14,295 nt of DNA, from assembly GCA_045655165.1 (NCBI GenBank), contig JAZOOT010000010.1, positions 1 to 14,295 of the forward strand, in the 5' to 3' direction. The notes beneath the pieces are model-generated. The model was not told the origin of the DNA and made no database searches. It saw only the letters and a program-made list of their open reading frames with translations. The DNA comes from SIG607 sp045655165 (lineage in GTDB: Bacteria; Bacillota; Clostridia; Oscillospirales; Acutalibacteraceae). The translations under genes and the position numbers were made by a program. Positions 7,965-14,295 of this stretch are shown in pieces (position 1 is the stretch's first letter; the number at the start of each line of letters is the position of its first letter).

Positions 7965-10900
7965 CCGTTTTCTCCCCTTTCATCTTTTCAATAACTTCGC
8001 TGTTATTTAACCTTTCGGTTACGGTATGCGGTTTATCTTCAATACCGCAAATTGCCTTATAGTCGCAATAACTGCAGGCATCGGTTGAAGTATCAATTGG
8101 TTCTACCGCTATATCACCAGAAAGAAGTGAAGTGCCCATTTCGTTTGCCAAAATTTCAATATAATCAAATATTGCTTCAAAATCTTCTTCCGAAACAAAC
8201 GAATTGTTGCTCTTTGCGGGTGTTCCGTCTTTATTTATTTTAAATTTAGGAACAAACTCGCCATCCATATTGCTGTCCATTGCCTTAACTATATTTACGT
8301 TATTACACAAAAGACCGTTTGAAGCAAGGCCTTCTTTTTTTATGTCGTTTTTAGAAGGCATATACAAAATTCCCGCCGGTTTTTTTGTGTTATACTTATT
8401 GTTGCTGCCGCGGACAACCGCATAAAGATATAAAAGCATTTGCATATTTTGACCATACAAAGTATCGCTTAACTTAAAGGTTTTAGTACCGGTTTTATAG
8501 TCAACAATACGCACGTAATTACCGCTTATATCAAGTCGGTCAATACTTCCGTTTAAGAGCAGTTTACCGCCGTTAAAGCCAAATTCTACCGCTTCAATGG
8601 TTTCACCATTTTTAATGGCAACTTCGCAACCGTCGGGCATAAATTCGCTTTGGGCAAATTCTTTTACAATGTGCAGTAAAACGTCAATTATACCCTCTTT
8701 TATTTTCCTTAACAGAAAAACAAAACGCGGATTCATTAAACTTTCACTACCCTTTATAAGCGAAAAATATTTATTAGAAAACTCGTCGGTTTCTTTAATA
8801 ATCATTTCTTTGCTTACAGTTTTAATATCGGTTAAGTGGCGGTTTATAAACTGTTCTAACACAAAGTGAACCAAAGTACCTCTTTGCATAACGTCAAGTG
8901 TTGCGGGCTGAAAACGTTCGGTTTTAAGACCGTAACGGCAAAAATACCTAAAACGGCAATGGAAAAAGGTATCAAACTTGGTTGCAGAACAGTGAATATT
9001 ACTGCCATAAAGTGCTTTTGCTGTGTTTTCGGTTAGTTTTTGTTCACCGCGGTTTGCCAGTAACAAAGCATTGTTGTATTTCTTGCCGTATTCCCCGTTT
9101 AAAAGCGATTCTTTTATGGAACTTTTAATGATATTTTCGTTTTCTTGACGGCAAAGCAAATCAAACGCTGAGTTTTCGGTTTCGGGCAAGTATTCAAGGC
9201 CCGGGTAATTTATATTTTCGGCTTTAGGAAACACCTTTTGCAAACGGGTAACAAAGCCCGATTTTTCGGTATTTTCTTCGCCCGATAAATAGCAAACTGC
9301 AACCATATCTCGCGCACAGCAAACCGAAGAATACAAAAGCAAGTTTTCTTCAATGGTTGCAAAAACCGTTTTATCACGCAGGTTAAGCCCAAATTGTGAC
9401 AGTTTTTTACGTTCGTTATCACAAAGCAAACTTATGTTTTGAGGAAGAGCAGGAAAAACACCTTGGTTTGCACCCAAAATTATGGCAACCTTAACATCAC
9501 TGGGGCAAAATCTGTCGGCACTGGCTAAAGTAACTTGGTCAATTAACTGCGGTATTCTGCCCACAGTTGTTGTTTCGGCCGAAATTTTAAATGCCTCTAT
9601 AAATTCTTCGGTATCTAAACCATATTCACCATAGCATTTGCAAAGCGAATCCAAAAGAGATAACACTATATCGTAACTTTGCCTAAAAACATCAATTTGT
9701 TCGGCAGTAACTTCTTTGGGAAGTTCTTTTATAAATTCGCACATATGTTTATCGGCCTTGCAGTCTTTAAGCAACATAAATACCGCTTTACACATATCCT
9801 CGGCAGTGCCGTTTAAACGCTTTTTAAGATTTATTAGCGGTGTTATTGCGCGCAAACGCAATTCATTTATTTGCTTCAAGCGGGTTTTTACATCTTCTTC
9901 ATCAATGTTTTCCTTAACCTTTAAGCCATCGGGGTCCATTGTAAATTCACTTAACCACGCTTTGCCGTCAACCATCCACAAATAAACATAATTTTCAAGC
10001 AAAGAAATACTGTCAGTATTAAAGCCTTCTACCAAACCTGTTTTTAAAAAGGTTAATATATCGGCCGTCAAAAAGCCCTTAGAAGCCATTAAGGCACTTA
10101 AAATAAGACGGTAAACAGGGGTTGTGGCAAGGCATTCGCGGTTATCAACAAAACAAGGAATGTTGTTTTTTTGCGACCACCTTAAAATTTCGGAAGTGTA
10201 TTTTTGGCTGTCACGCGCGATTACCGCAAAATCTTTATAGCGGTAGCCCCTTTCCCTTACAAGTTTTTTAATTAAGGTTGTTGCAAAAGCCGCTTCATCT
10301 TCAATACTTTGATTAGCGCAAAACAATACGTTTTGTGTTTCGTTAGTAACTTCACTCGCACCGCCAGACAGTGCACTTTCTACAATACACATTTCTTTGG
10401 TGTTATAAAAAGATTCTTTTAAAACTGTATCTTCTAAAACGCGTACGGCGTGTTTTTTTGCTAACTTTTTAATTTCGTGCGCAGTTGTTCGGCTATTATA
10501 AAAAATATCAAGCGCATCGGTTTCTAAATTATCGCAAAGCGCGGTAACGGTTAAACTGTTTGCCGTTATTAAAATGTTTTCAATAATTTTATTTTGTTGT
10601 CCGGTAAAACCCAAAAAGCCGTCTATGTAAACGTTTTTACCGTTAAAATAATTACAGTTTTTTAACTGTCTGTAAAGAACGGTAAGCTTGTCTGCCGGGT
10701 CAATGAATTTTTTGGTGGTTTCGGCGTCGTATGCGCGCCAAATAAGCGCCAATGCGCCAAGTTTTGTTTTTAAAGCACCGTCGGTTAGTTGTTCTGCCGC
10801 ACTTTCCAGCATTTCGGGGGTTATTGCGCTAATTTTAAATTCGCCTATCATATCAACTACTTTTGAGGCGAATTTAGCCGAAGAAACGTATTTTTTAAAC

Positions 10901-11214
10901 ACGGTAAGGGTATCTTTTAATTGTTTTAAGGTACGCGACATAAAAATAATTTTATCGGCATCGCTTAAAACTTCTTTACTGTTTCCGCCCGAAAGCAAAG
11001 ATACAGTTTCGGCAAGAGAGGAAAAGCTTAAAACGGTGCAATACTGCGAAAGGTTGTCGCCCAGCGTTTCAAGCACGTTACATTCGCTGTTAAAGGAATA
11101 CTGTTCGGGCACCAAAAGAATACTCGGTGTGCCGTTTTCGGCATCTGCCTTAATTTTTTGAAGCACAGTATTTGTTTTGCCCGAAGCGGCTTTACCAACA
11201 ATATAACGAAGCAT
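7954..11214 (-). CDS. addB: ATP-dependent helicase/deoxyribonuclease subunit B
   Basis: Partner of AddA: a RecB/UvrD-like protein carrying the second nuclease domain and an iron-sulfur cluster; in known AddAB it also recognises Chi. From the ATG at 11214 it is 1086 residues. Visible features: Walker A-like GKAASGKT at 7-14; the family motif ILGANQGVFP ~579-588; nuclease residues H783 (GTLVH), D892 (GSIDRLD), D905 and K907 (IVDYKTG). Four cluster cysteines are present in the expected spacing: C753 (FFHCRF), then C1047-x2-C1050-x5-C1056 near the C-terminus. The frame stays open upstream to a TTG at 11253, but that codon lies in the promoter spacer. The ATG at 11214 has a consensus AGGAGG 6 nt upstream and begins with the family-typical LRYIVGxAxSGKT. 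It is the first gene of the operon and overlaps addA by 11 nt. Confidence 0.97.
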   Translation of the reverse strand: MLRYIVGKAASGKTNTVLQKIKADAENGTPSILLVPEQYSFNSECNVLETLGDNLSQYCTVLSFSSLAETVSLLSGGNSKEVLSDADKIIFMSRTLKQLKDTLTVFKKYVSSAKFASKVVDMIGEFKISAITPEMLESAAEQLTDGALKTKLGALALIWRAYDAETTKKFIDPADKLTVLYRQLKNCNYFNGKNVYIDGFLGFTGQQNKIIENILITANSLTVTALCDNLETDALDIFYNSRTTAHEIKKLAKKHAVRVLEDTVLKESFYNTKEMCIVESALSGGASEVTNETQNVLFCANQSIEDEAAFATTLIKKLVRERGYRYKDFAVIARDSQKYTSEILRWSQKNNIPCFVDNRECLATTPVYRLILSALMASKGFLTADILTFLKTGLVEGFNTDSISLLENYVYLWMVDGKAWLSEFTMDPDGLKVKENIDEEDVKTRLKQINELRLRAITPLINLKKRLNGTAEDMCKAVFMLLKDCKADKHMCEFIKELPKEVTAEQIDVFRQSYDIVLSLLDSLCKCYGEYGLDTEEFIEAFKISAETTTVGRIPQLIDQVTLASADRFCPSDVKVAIILGANQGVFPALPQNISLLCDNERKKLSQFGLNLRDKTVFATIEENLLLYSSVCCARDMVAVCYLSGEENTEKSGFVTRLQKVFPKAENINYPGLEYLPETENSAFDLLCRQENENIIKSSIKESLLNGEYGKKYNNALLLANRGEQKLTENTAKALYGSNIHCSATKFDTFFHCRFRYFCRYGLKTERFQPATLDVMQRGTLVHFVLEQFINRHLTDIKTVSKEMIIKETDEFSNKYFSLIKGSESLMNPRFVFLLRKIKEGIIDVLLHIVKEFAQSEFMPDGCEVAIKNGETIEAVEFGFNGGKLLLNGSIDRLDISGNYVRIVDYKTGTKTFKLSDTLYGQNMQMLLYLYAVVRGSNNKYNTKKPAGILYMPSKNDIKKEGLASNGLLCNNVNIVKAMDSNMDGEFVPKFKINKDGTPAKSNNSFVSEEDFEAIFDYIEILANEMGTSLLSGDIAVEPIDTSTDACSYCDYKAICGIEDKPHTVTERLNNSEVIEKMKGEKTGEI

Positions 11215-11220
11215 TTTAAA

Positions 11221-11226
11221 CCTCCT
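11221..11226 (-). promoter_or_regulatory. Ribosome-binding site fixing the addB start
   Basis: Perfect AGGAGG on the minus strand, 6 nt (TTTAAA) before the ATG at 11212-11214. It identifies this ATG, not the upstream in-frame TTG, as the addB start. Confidence 0.9.
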
Positions 11227-11241
11227 AATTTTTATAAAAAA

Positions 11242-11270
11242 ATTATACCACAAATTTTATTACAACGCAA
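11242..11270 (-). promoter_or_regulatory. Sigma-A-type extended -10 promoter of the addB-addA operon
   Basis: On the minus strand: -35 TTGCGT (11265-11270), a 17-nt spacer, -10 TATAAT (11242-11247) preceded by TG one base away (extended -10, TGGTATAAT). Predicted transcription start is ~11235, giving a ~20-nt leader containing the AGGAGG. The -35 matches consensus at three of six positions; the perfect extended -10 compensates. Confidence 0.8.
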
Positions 11271-11303
11271 TTATAACTGATTTATTGTACTTTTTTTGGT
11301 ACA

Positions 11304-11567
11304 CTAAAAAATAAAATTTCTTAAAACCGCCAAAAGCACACCAAAAGGAATACCACCAAACATAAGCGTTGAAAAAGTGTAAACATTAAGCGGAATATAA
11401 AGCGAAGTAAAAAATGAGGTTAAATTTAAAACCGACCAAAACCAAAACGAAATAAATGAATTTATAAAAAACTGTTTTATTGGCCTTTCGGTTTTAATTA
11501 AAAATCTTAAATACAAAAGCGAATAAAAAATTAAAAAAATAATACCTGCGGTTTTGCATATTTCCAT
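11304..11567 (-). CDS. BofA-like small membrane protein (pro-sigma-K processing inhibitor family)
   Basis: An 87-residue hydrophobic protein resembling BofA, which in Bacillus subtilis holds the SpoIVFB protease inactive so that pro-sigma-K is processed at the right time. Visible: membrane segment ~7-24, a basic linker with RPIKQ ~28-32, a second hydrophobic stretch ~33-56, then the family-typical end with VLNLTS, IPLNVYT (58-64) and a Gly/Pro turn GGIPFGVLL (71-79) before a short basic tail. The ATG at 11567 follows GAGGTG 5 nt away. It lies between secG, whose transcript appears terminated, and addB, with no strong terminator after it, so some read-through into addB is possible. Assignment rests on the C-terminal pattern and size; the family is poorly conserved, and in genomes lacking SpoIVFB its role is unclear. 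Confidence 0.7.
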   Translation of the reverse strand: MEICKTAGIIFLIFYSLLYLRFLIKTERPIKQFFINSFISFWFWSVLNLTSFFTSLYIPLNVYTFSTLMFGGIPFGVLLAVLRNFIF

Positions 11568-11583
11568 AAAAACACCTCAAAAC

Positions 11584-11613
11584 AATATATGCAAAAAAGC
11601 AGGTATAAAATGC
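11584..11613 (-). promoter_or_regulatory. Candidate sigma-E-like promoter before the bofA-like gene
   Basis: Minus strand: GCATTTT (11607-11613), a 15-nt spacer and CATATATT (11584-11591). This matches the published B. subtilis sigma-E consensus (KMATATT, then CATACAHT) at 6/7 and 7/8 positions with acceptable spacing. Against it: the predicted transcript would begin inside the Shine-Dalgarno sequence, about 10 nt before the ATG, and the sequence is AT-rich, so chance matches are likely. Confidence 0.3.
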
Positions 11614-11641
11614 AAAACCGCACCGTTACCAGTGCGGTTTT
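11614..11641 (-). terminator. Intrinsic terminator of secG
   Basis: A 10-bp inverted repeat (AAAACCGCAC 11614-11623 with GTGCGGTTTT 11632-11641), 8-nt loop. The minus-strand stem ends in TTTT and is followed by GCATTTT. It lies 4 bases after the secG stop codon (11646-11648). The arms also carry T4 on the plus strand. Confidence 0.8.
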
Positions 11642-11645
11642 ATAA

Positions 11646-11900
11646 TTATTTAGATAAAATAGTAGCAATAACTGTTGTAGCCAAAGCCAAAACAACAAAT
11701 ACAATACCGCAAATTGTGGTAAGGCGTTTTAATTGTGCATCGGCCGTTCTTGCCTGATTCTTTGAAAGGAATGTATCGGCACCGCCGCTAATTGCACCAC
11801 TAATACCTGCCCTACGGCTTTGCTGTAAAAGAATTAAAACAATAATTACAATAGAAAGAAGTGCCAAAAGAACACCTAAAATAATTTCTAAAACTTCCAT
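11646..11900 (-). CDS. secG: Protein translocase subunit SecG
   Basis: Small membrane subunit of the SecYEG protein-conducting channel. The 84 residues give the family topology: transmembrane helix ~4-25, a cytoplasmic loop with the hallmark LLQQSRRAGISGAISGGADTF ending (~23-44) and a basic stretch, then transmembrane helix ~59-82. The start is the ATG at 11900, with GGAGG (11908-11912) 7 nt upstream. The frame is open eight codons further to a TTG at 11924, but that has no ribosome-binding site and falls at the predicted transcription start. secG appears monocistronic: its own promoter lies upstream and a strong hairpin follows directly. SecG is commonly near rnr/smpB in Bacillota; neither is seen here. 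Confidence 0.95.
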   Translation of the reverse strand: MEVLEIILGVLLALLSIVIIVLILLQQSRRAGISGAISGGADTFLSKNQARTADAQLKRLTTICGIVFVVLALATTVIATILSK

Positions 11901-11907
11901 TACTTTA

Positions 11908-11912
11908 CCTCC
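11908..11912 (-). promoter_or_regulatory. Ribosome-binding site fixing the secG start
   Basis: GGAGG on the minus strand, 7 nt before the ATG at 11898-11900. It rules out the in-frame TTG at 11924 as the start. Confidence 0.85.
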
Positions 11913-11932
11913 ATAAATAATCAACAGTGATT

Positions 11933-11961
11933 ATAATATCATAAACCATAATAAAAATCAA
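11933..11961 (-). promoter_or_regulatory. Sigma-A-type promoter of secG
   Basis: Minus strand: -35 TTGATT (11956-11961, 4/6), a 17-nt spacer, -10 TATTAT (11933-11938, 5/6). The predicted start of transcription is ~11926, leaving a leader of about 25 nt that contains the GGAGG. Confidence 0.65.
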
Positions 11962-11980
11962 GTTGTATTTTTTATTAAAT

Positions 11981-12340
11981 TTAATTACAACAGCAACTTT
12001 CAAAAAGTTTGCTGATTTTTAACCGTTTTTCATCTTTGTTTTCAATAAAACAAAGTTTTTCAAACAATTCTTCACCGCCCGAATAAAACGCATCTGTTAT
12101 ATTTCGGCACACAGCAATATGAAGCGCACTTCTTAACACGCCGTCTGCCATTGAAAGATTTATAGTTGGGTCTATTTCGGTAATTATCATTTTGCCGTCT
12201 TTTATTTCAAAAAGGCAATAACCACAGCAGTTTTCGCCGTCTTTTGCCAAAACTGCACCGCTGTATTCATTTATTTCTTTTTTTGCTGTCCTATAAAGTG
12301 AAGCCAATTCTTCACCATAAACACCTTTTACAGTTATCAC
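11981..12340 (-). CDS. Small uncharacterised protein, GNAT acetyltransferase-like, with Cys-rich C-terminus
   Basis: A 119-residue soluble protein that I cannot name with confidence. The layout resembles a compact GNAT fold: a central GAVLA...GYCLFE strand pair (~28-45), a strand IITEIDP (~52-58), a long helix MADGVLRSALHIAV (~64-77) and ELFEKLCF (~90-97), the place where GNAT proteins have a 'lykklGF' motif. The canonical acetyl-CoA pyrophosphate loop (Q/R-x-x-G-x-G/A) is not evident, so it may be a non-catalytic relative. It ends in SKLFESCCCN, three consecutive cysteines, with another pair (CCGYC) at ~38-42. The start is GTG (12338-12340), 1 nt after the rluB-like gene's stop, with GAGGG ~8 nt upstream, so it is the last gene of the dacF operon. 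Its function is not evident from the neighbours. Confidence 0.7.
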   Translation of the reverse strand: MITVKGVYGEELASLYRTAKKEINEYSGAVLAKDGENCCGYCLFEIKDGKMIITEIDPTINLSMADGVLRSALHIAVCRNITDAFYSGGEELFEKLCFIENKDEKRLKISKLFESCCCN

Positions 12341-12341
12341 A

Positions 12342-13082
12342 CTATTCGCCCTCTTTGCTAACTGAAATACTGTTAAGCCGTCTTAATTCCTTTTCATTTA
12401 AATCGCGCCATTTACCCTGCGGAAGCATTCCAAGTTTAACGCCCGCAATTTCGGTTCTCTTAAGGCGTAAAACCTTTAGACCAACCGCTTCGCACATTTT
12501 ACGTATTTGGCGGTTTCTGCCTTCGGTAATAATAAAAATCAAAACGGTTCTGTCTTCTTTTCTTTCTGCCACAAAACAGTCACACGGTAGCGTTTTTTTG
12601 CCGTCAATTTCAATTCCACCCTGAAGCGGCAAAAGTTGTTCTTCAAAAACTTTACCTCCAACAGTTACGCGATAAGTTTTAGTAACGTGCTTAGACGGAT
12701 GAGTTAATGAATTTGCAAATTCGCCGTCGTTAGTCATAAACAAAAGGCCTTCGGAATCGCGGTCAAGACGGCCAACGGGGTACACCCTTACACCAACATC
12801 TTTAACAAGTTCGGTAACACATTTTCTGCCAAGTTCGTCTGACATTGTTGTTACAAAACCGCGAGGTTTATGAAGCATTATGTATACCTTTTTATTAACA
12901 GGCACCACCGCTTTTGAACTTACCGTAACTTTATCACGCACAGGGTCAACCTTATCGCCAAGTTTGGCAATTCTGCCATTAACTTTAACCTTTTTGTTTT
13001 CAATAAGTTCTTCGGCTTTTCGCCTTGAAGCAACGCCGCAATCAGCCAAATGCTTTTGCAAACGCACTTTGTTATCCTTCAT
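12342..13082 (-). CDS. RluB/RsuA-family rRNA pseudouridine synthase
   Basis: A 246-residue pseudouridine synthase of the RsuA/RluB/RluE/RluF branch, which isomerises specific uridines in ribosomal RNA. Visible: an N-terminal S4 RNA-binding domain (VRLQKHLADCGVASRRKAEELI, ~6-27, through VKVNG ~32-36); the catalytic core with KPRGFVTT ~72-79, the active-site motif GRLDRDSEGLL at 104-114 (catalytic D107) and the conserved GRNRQIRKM at 188-196. Length and motifs fit the Bacillota RluB type that modifies 23S rRNA, but RsuA (16S) specificity cannot be excluded from sequence alone. The ATG follows AGGAG 7 nt away and overlaps the dacF stop by 4 nt (ATGA), a classic translational-coupling arrangement. 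The stop (TAG) is 1 nt from the next start. Confidence 0.93.
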   Translation of the reverse strand: MKDNKVRLQKHLADCGVASRRKAEELIENKKVKVNGRIAKLGDKVDPVRDKVTVSSKAVVPVNKKVYIMLHKPRGFVTTMSDELGRKCVTELVKDVGVRVYPVGRLDRDSEGLLFMTNDGEFANSLTHPSKHVTKTYRVTVGGKVFEEQLLPLQGGIEIDGKKTLPCDCFVAERKEDRTVLIFIITEGRNRQIRKMCEAVGLKVLRLKRTEIAGVKLGMLPQGKWRDLNEKELRRLNSISVSKEGE

Positions 13083-14191
13083 ATTATATCTCCTAAAATA
13101 AACTTGAAATTCAATATAAAATTTTCAAAAATATTGTTTTTCTTATTTAACTTTATATCTTCGGTGCTAACCAGCGAACTTCTTGCAATTAAATTTTCAC
13201 CGTTTTTATATTCAATAAACCCAATTTCTTCGCCCTTTTTTATTGGCGCATAAACAAATTTAGGAAAATGTACTGTACGGGTTATTGTGGCATTTTCGCC
13301 CACCGAAAAAGAAAGCGCATCGCTTGTGGCAAAAATTTCACTCTTTTCGCCCGAAATTACCTGGCAACAAAACTGCTCTGCTTCATATGAATATTCTTTG
13401 GGTTTTACTACCGAAAAGCCGTAGTTTAGCATCTCCTTATGGTCGTTCCAGTCATTCGGTGCTTTAAGTGTTACGGCAATTAAATAAACACCGTTTCGTT
13501 TTGCTGCGCTAACCAAACACCTGCCTGATTTTTTAGTAAAACCGGTTTTTACACCAACTACACCTTGCACCGTATTAAGCAACCTGTTATGGTTTGTTAA
13601 TGTTACCTTTACACCGCCCAAATCAACCGTTTCGCGCTTTGTTGAACAAGCGGTTGCAAAATCTTTATTGCAAAGCGCATATCGTGTTAGTTGCGCAAGT
13701 TCGTAAGCCGTTGTGTAATGGGTTTCACCGTCTAACCCCGAAGGAGTATTAAAATTTGTATTAACAAGGCCAAGTTCTTTTGCCTTATTATTCATTAGTT
13801 TTACAAATTCGCTAACGCTTCCGCTAACGGCAACCGCCGCCGTGTTTGCGGCATCGTTACCCGACGATAGCATCATTCCGTAAAGAAGCGTTTTGCAACT
13901 AACCTTCATTCCCTTTTTAAGCCCAAGCGAAGTACCTTCGGCCGCAAAAACTTCGTCACCAACTGTTACCGTATCATTTAAATCTTTGTTTTCGCATAAT
14001 AACAGCGCGGTCATAATTTTTGTTGTACTTGCCATTGAAAGCCGAGTGTCTTTATTGTTTTCATAAAGCACCTCTCCTGTGTCACCATCAATTAAAACTG
14101 CCGAAGCAGCTGACAAAGCGTTAGCCGTACTTCCATAGGGCAACACAATTAAAACCGCCAAAACAAGCGCAAAAAACTTTTTCAAAACCAT
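13079..14191 (-). CDS. dacF: D-alanyl-D-alanine carboxypeptidase, DacF/PBP5-like (peptidase S11)
   Basis: A low-molecular-weight penicillin-binding protein that removes the terminal D-Ala from peptidoglycan pentapeptides outside the membrane. The 370 residues show a signal peptide (~1-25, KKFFALVLAVLIVLP, cleavage after ANA), the catalytic SxxK tetrad S55-T-T-K58, the SGN motif S110-G-N112 and the KTG motif K215-T-G217. A C-terminal beta domain (~265-340) and a terminal amphipathic/hydrophobic helix (~352-370) of the membrane-anchoring kind follow. The symbol is by resemblance; dacB or dacA naming is possible. Start choice is uncertain: the ATG at 14191 has its GGAAGG only 3 nt away, while a TTG two codons downstream (14183-14185) is 9 nt from it. 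First complete gene of the dacF-rluB-GNAT-like unit; its SD abuts the stop of a likely upstream gene. Confidence 0.94.
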   Translation of the reverse strand: MVLKKFFALVLAVLIVLPYGSTANALSAASAVLIDGDTGEVLYENNKDTRLSMASTTKIMTALLLCENKDLNDTVTVGDEVFAAEGTSLGLKKGMKVSCKTLLYGMMLSSGNDAANTAAVAVSGSVSEFVKLMNNKAKELGLVNTNFNTPSGLDGETHYTTAYELAQLTRYALCNKDFATACSTKRETVDLGGVKVTLTNHNRLLNTVQGVVGVKTGFTKKSGRCLVSAAKRNGVYLIAVTLKAPNDWNDHKEMLNYGFSVVKPKEYSYEAEQFCCQVISGEKSEIFATSDALSFSVGENATITRTVHFPKFVYAPIKKGEEIGFIEYKNGENLIARSSLVSTEDIKLNKKNNIFENFILNFKFILGDII

Positions 14192-14194
14192 ACA

Positions 14195-14200
14195 CCTTCC
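14195..14200 (-). promoter_or_regulatory. Ribosome-binding site of dacF, oddly placed
   Basis: GGAAGG on the minus strand, immediately after the stop codon of the putative upstream gene. It is 3 nt from the ATG at 14191 and 9 nt from the in-frame TTG at 14185. The second spacing is the more usual, so initiation at TTG should be considered. Confidence 0.6.
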
Positions 14201-14295
14201 CTAAGCCAAAGCGTTTAAACCTGAATCAGATTTTGGGATAAAGATTTTACGCTGTGGCTTTGTTAAAATACTCGTTAATCCGTTAGGATTAACTG
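14201..14295 (-). CDS. Probable C-terminal fragment of an unidentified gene upstream of dacF
   Basis: On the minus strand one frame is open from the right edge (first full codon 14291-14293) for 30 codons to a TAG at 14201-14203, 9 nt before the dacF ATG. It reads as a reasonable protein tail (NPNGLTSILTKPQRKIFIP, ending SGLNALA). The dacF ribosome-binding site starts at the base after its stop, as in a packed operon. I do not recognise the product and the fragment is short, so chance openness is possible. No convincing promoter is seen in this stretch, which is consistent with dacF being co-transcribed with it. Confidence 0.45.
   Translation of the reverse strand, partial: VNPNGLTSILTKPQRKIFIPKSDSGLNALA

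Noticed and set aside
10688..11161. 157-codon open frame on the plus strand, and similar ones at 7552-7938, 4744-5100 and 6370-6678
   Set aside because: All lie antisense to strongly supported addA/addB coding sequence, have no domain signature, and arise from the AT-rich codon bias of the true genes.
11286..11303. Hairpin TGTAC-GTACA between the bofA-like gene and addB as a terminator
   Set aside because: Only a 5-bp stem with a loop of mostly A/T and no U run after it on the minus strand.
11901..11924. Eight-codon N-terminal extension of SecG from a TTG
   Set aside because: No ribosome-binding site, located at the predicted transcription start, and not like the SecG N-terminus.
11962..11991. 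GTTGTA...TACAAC inverted repeat at the end of the dacF operon as a terminator
   Set aside because: Six-bp AT-rich stem with an 18-nt loop that includes the stop codon; too weak to call, although it lies where a terminator would be expected.
14204..14295. TTAACA (14261-14266, minus strand) as the -35 of a dacF promoter
   Set aside because: No acceptable -10 at 16-18 nt, and the stretch appears to be coding for an upstream gene.

Overview
The window looks like a chromosomal segment of a low-GC, Gram-positive anaerobe of the class Clostridia, probably Oscillospirales/Ruminococcaceae-like. This rests on AddAB (not RecBCD) double-strand-break repair, a BofA-like sporulation gene, a DacF-type carboxypeptidase beside an RluB-type pseudouridine synthase, strong AGGAGG ribosome-binding sites, and a secreted BspA-type leucine-rich-repeat protein ending in a type I dockerin. 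The taxonomic call is inference from gene content; no rRNA or tRNA gene is present.

Layout, left to right. Positions 1-873 (+) hold the 3' part of an FkbM-type methyltransferase gene that runs in from beyond the left edge. It converges on the next gene, with a perfect 14-bp hairpin between them that can terminate both. Everything from 909 to the right edge is on the minus strand. Positions 909-3467 encode an 853-residue-class secreted LRR/dockerin protein as its own unit. Positions 11214 down to 3567 form an apparent operon addB-addA-TIM-barrel isomerase, with an extended -10 promoter just upstream of addB and a terminator after the isomerase gene. Further right are a small bofA-like membrane protein gene, then secG with its own promoter and terminator. 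Last comes a tightly packed unit dacF-rluB-small acetyltransferase-like gene (overlaps or gaps of 1-4 nt). The last ~95 bases at the right edge look like the 3' end of another gene upstream of dacF.

Functionally this is mostly housekeeping: recombination repair, protein export, peptidoglycan trimming and rRNA modification, flanked on the left by surface or accessory genes (glycan-type methyltransferase and surface LRR protein). No intergenic stretch exceeds 300 bases. I see no mobile element, CRISPR array or RNA gene. I do not find a convincing undescribed system. The points most worth a second look are the duplicated LRR/CxxC architecture of the dockerin protein with its 69-bp DNA repeats, the small Cys-tailed gene behind rluB, the possible sporulation-type promoter of the bofA-like gene, and several start-codon corrections (addB, secG, possibly dacF).
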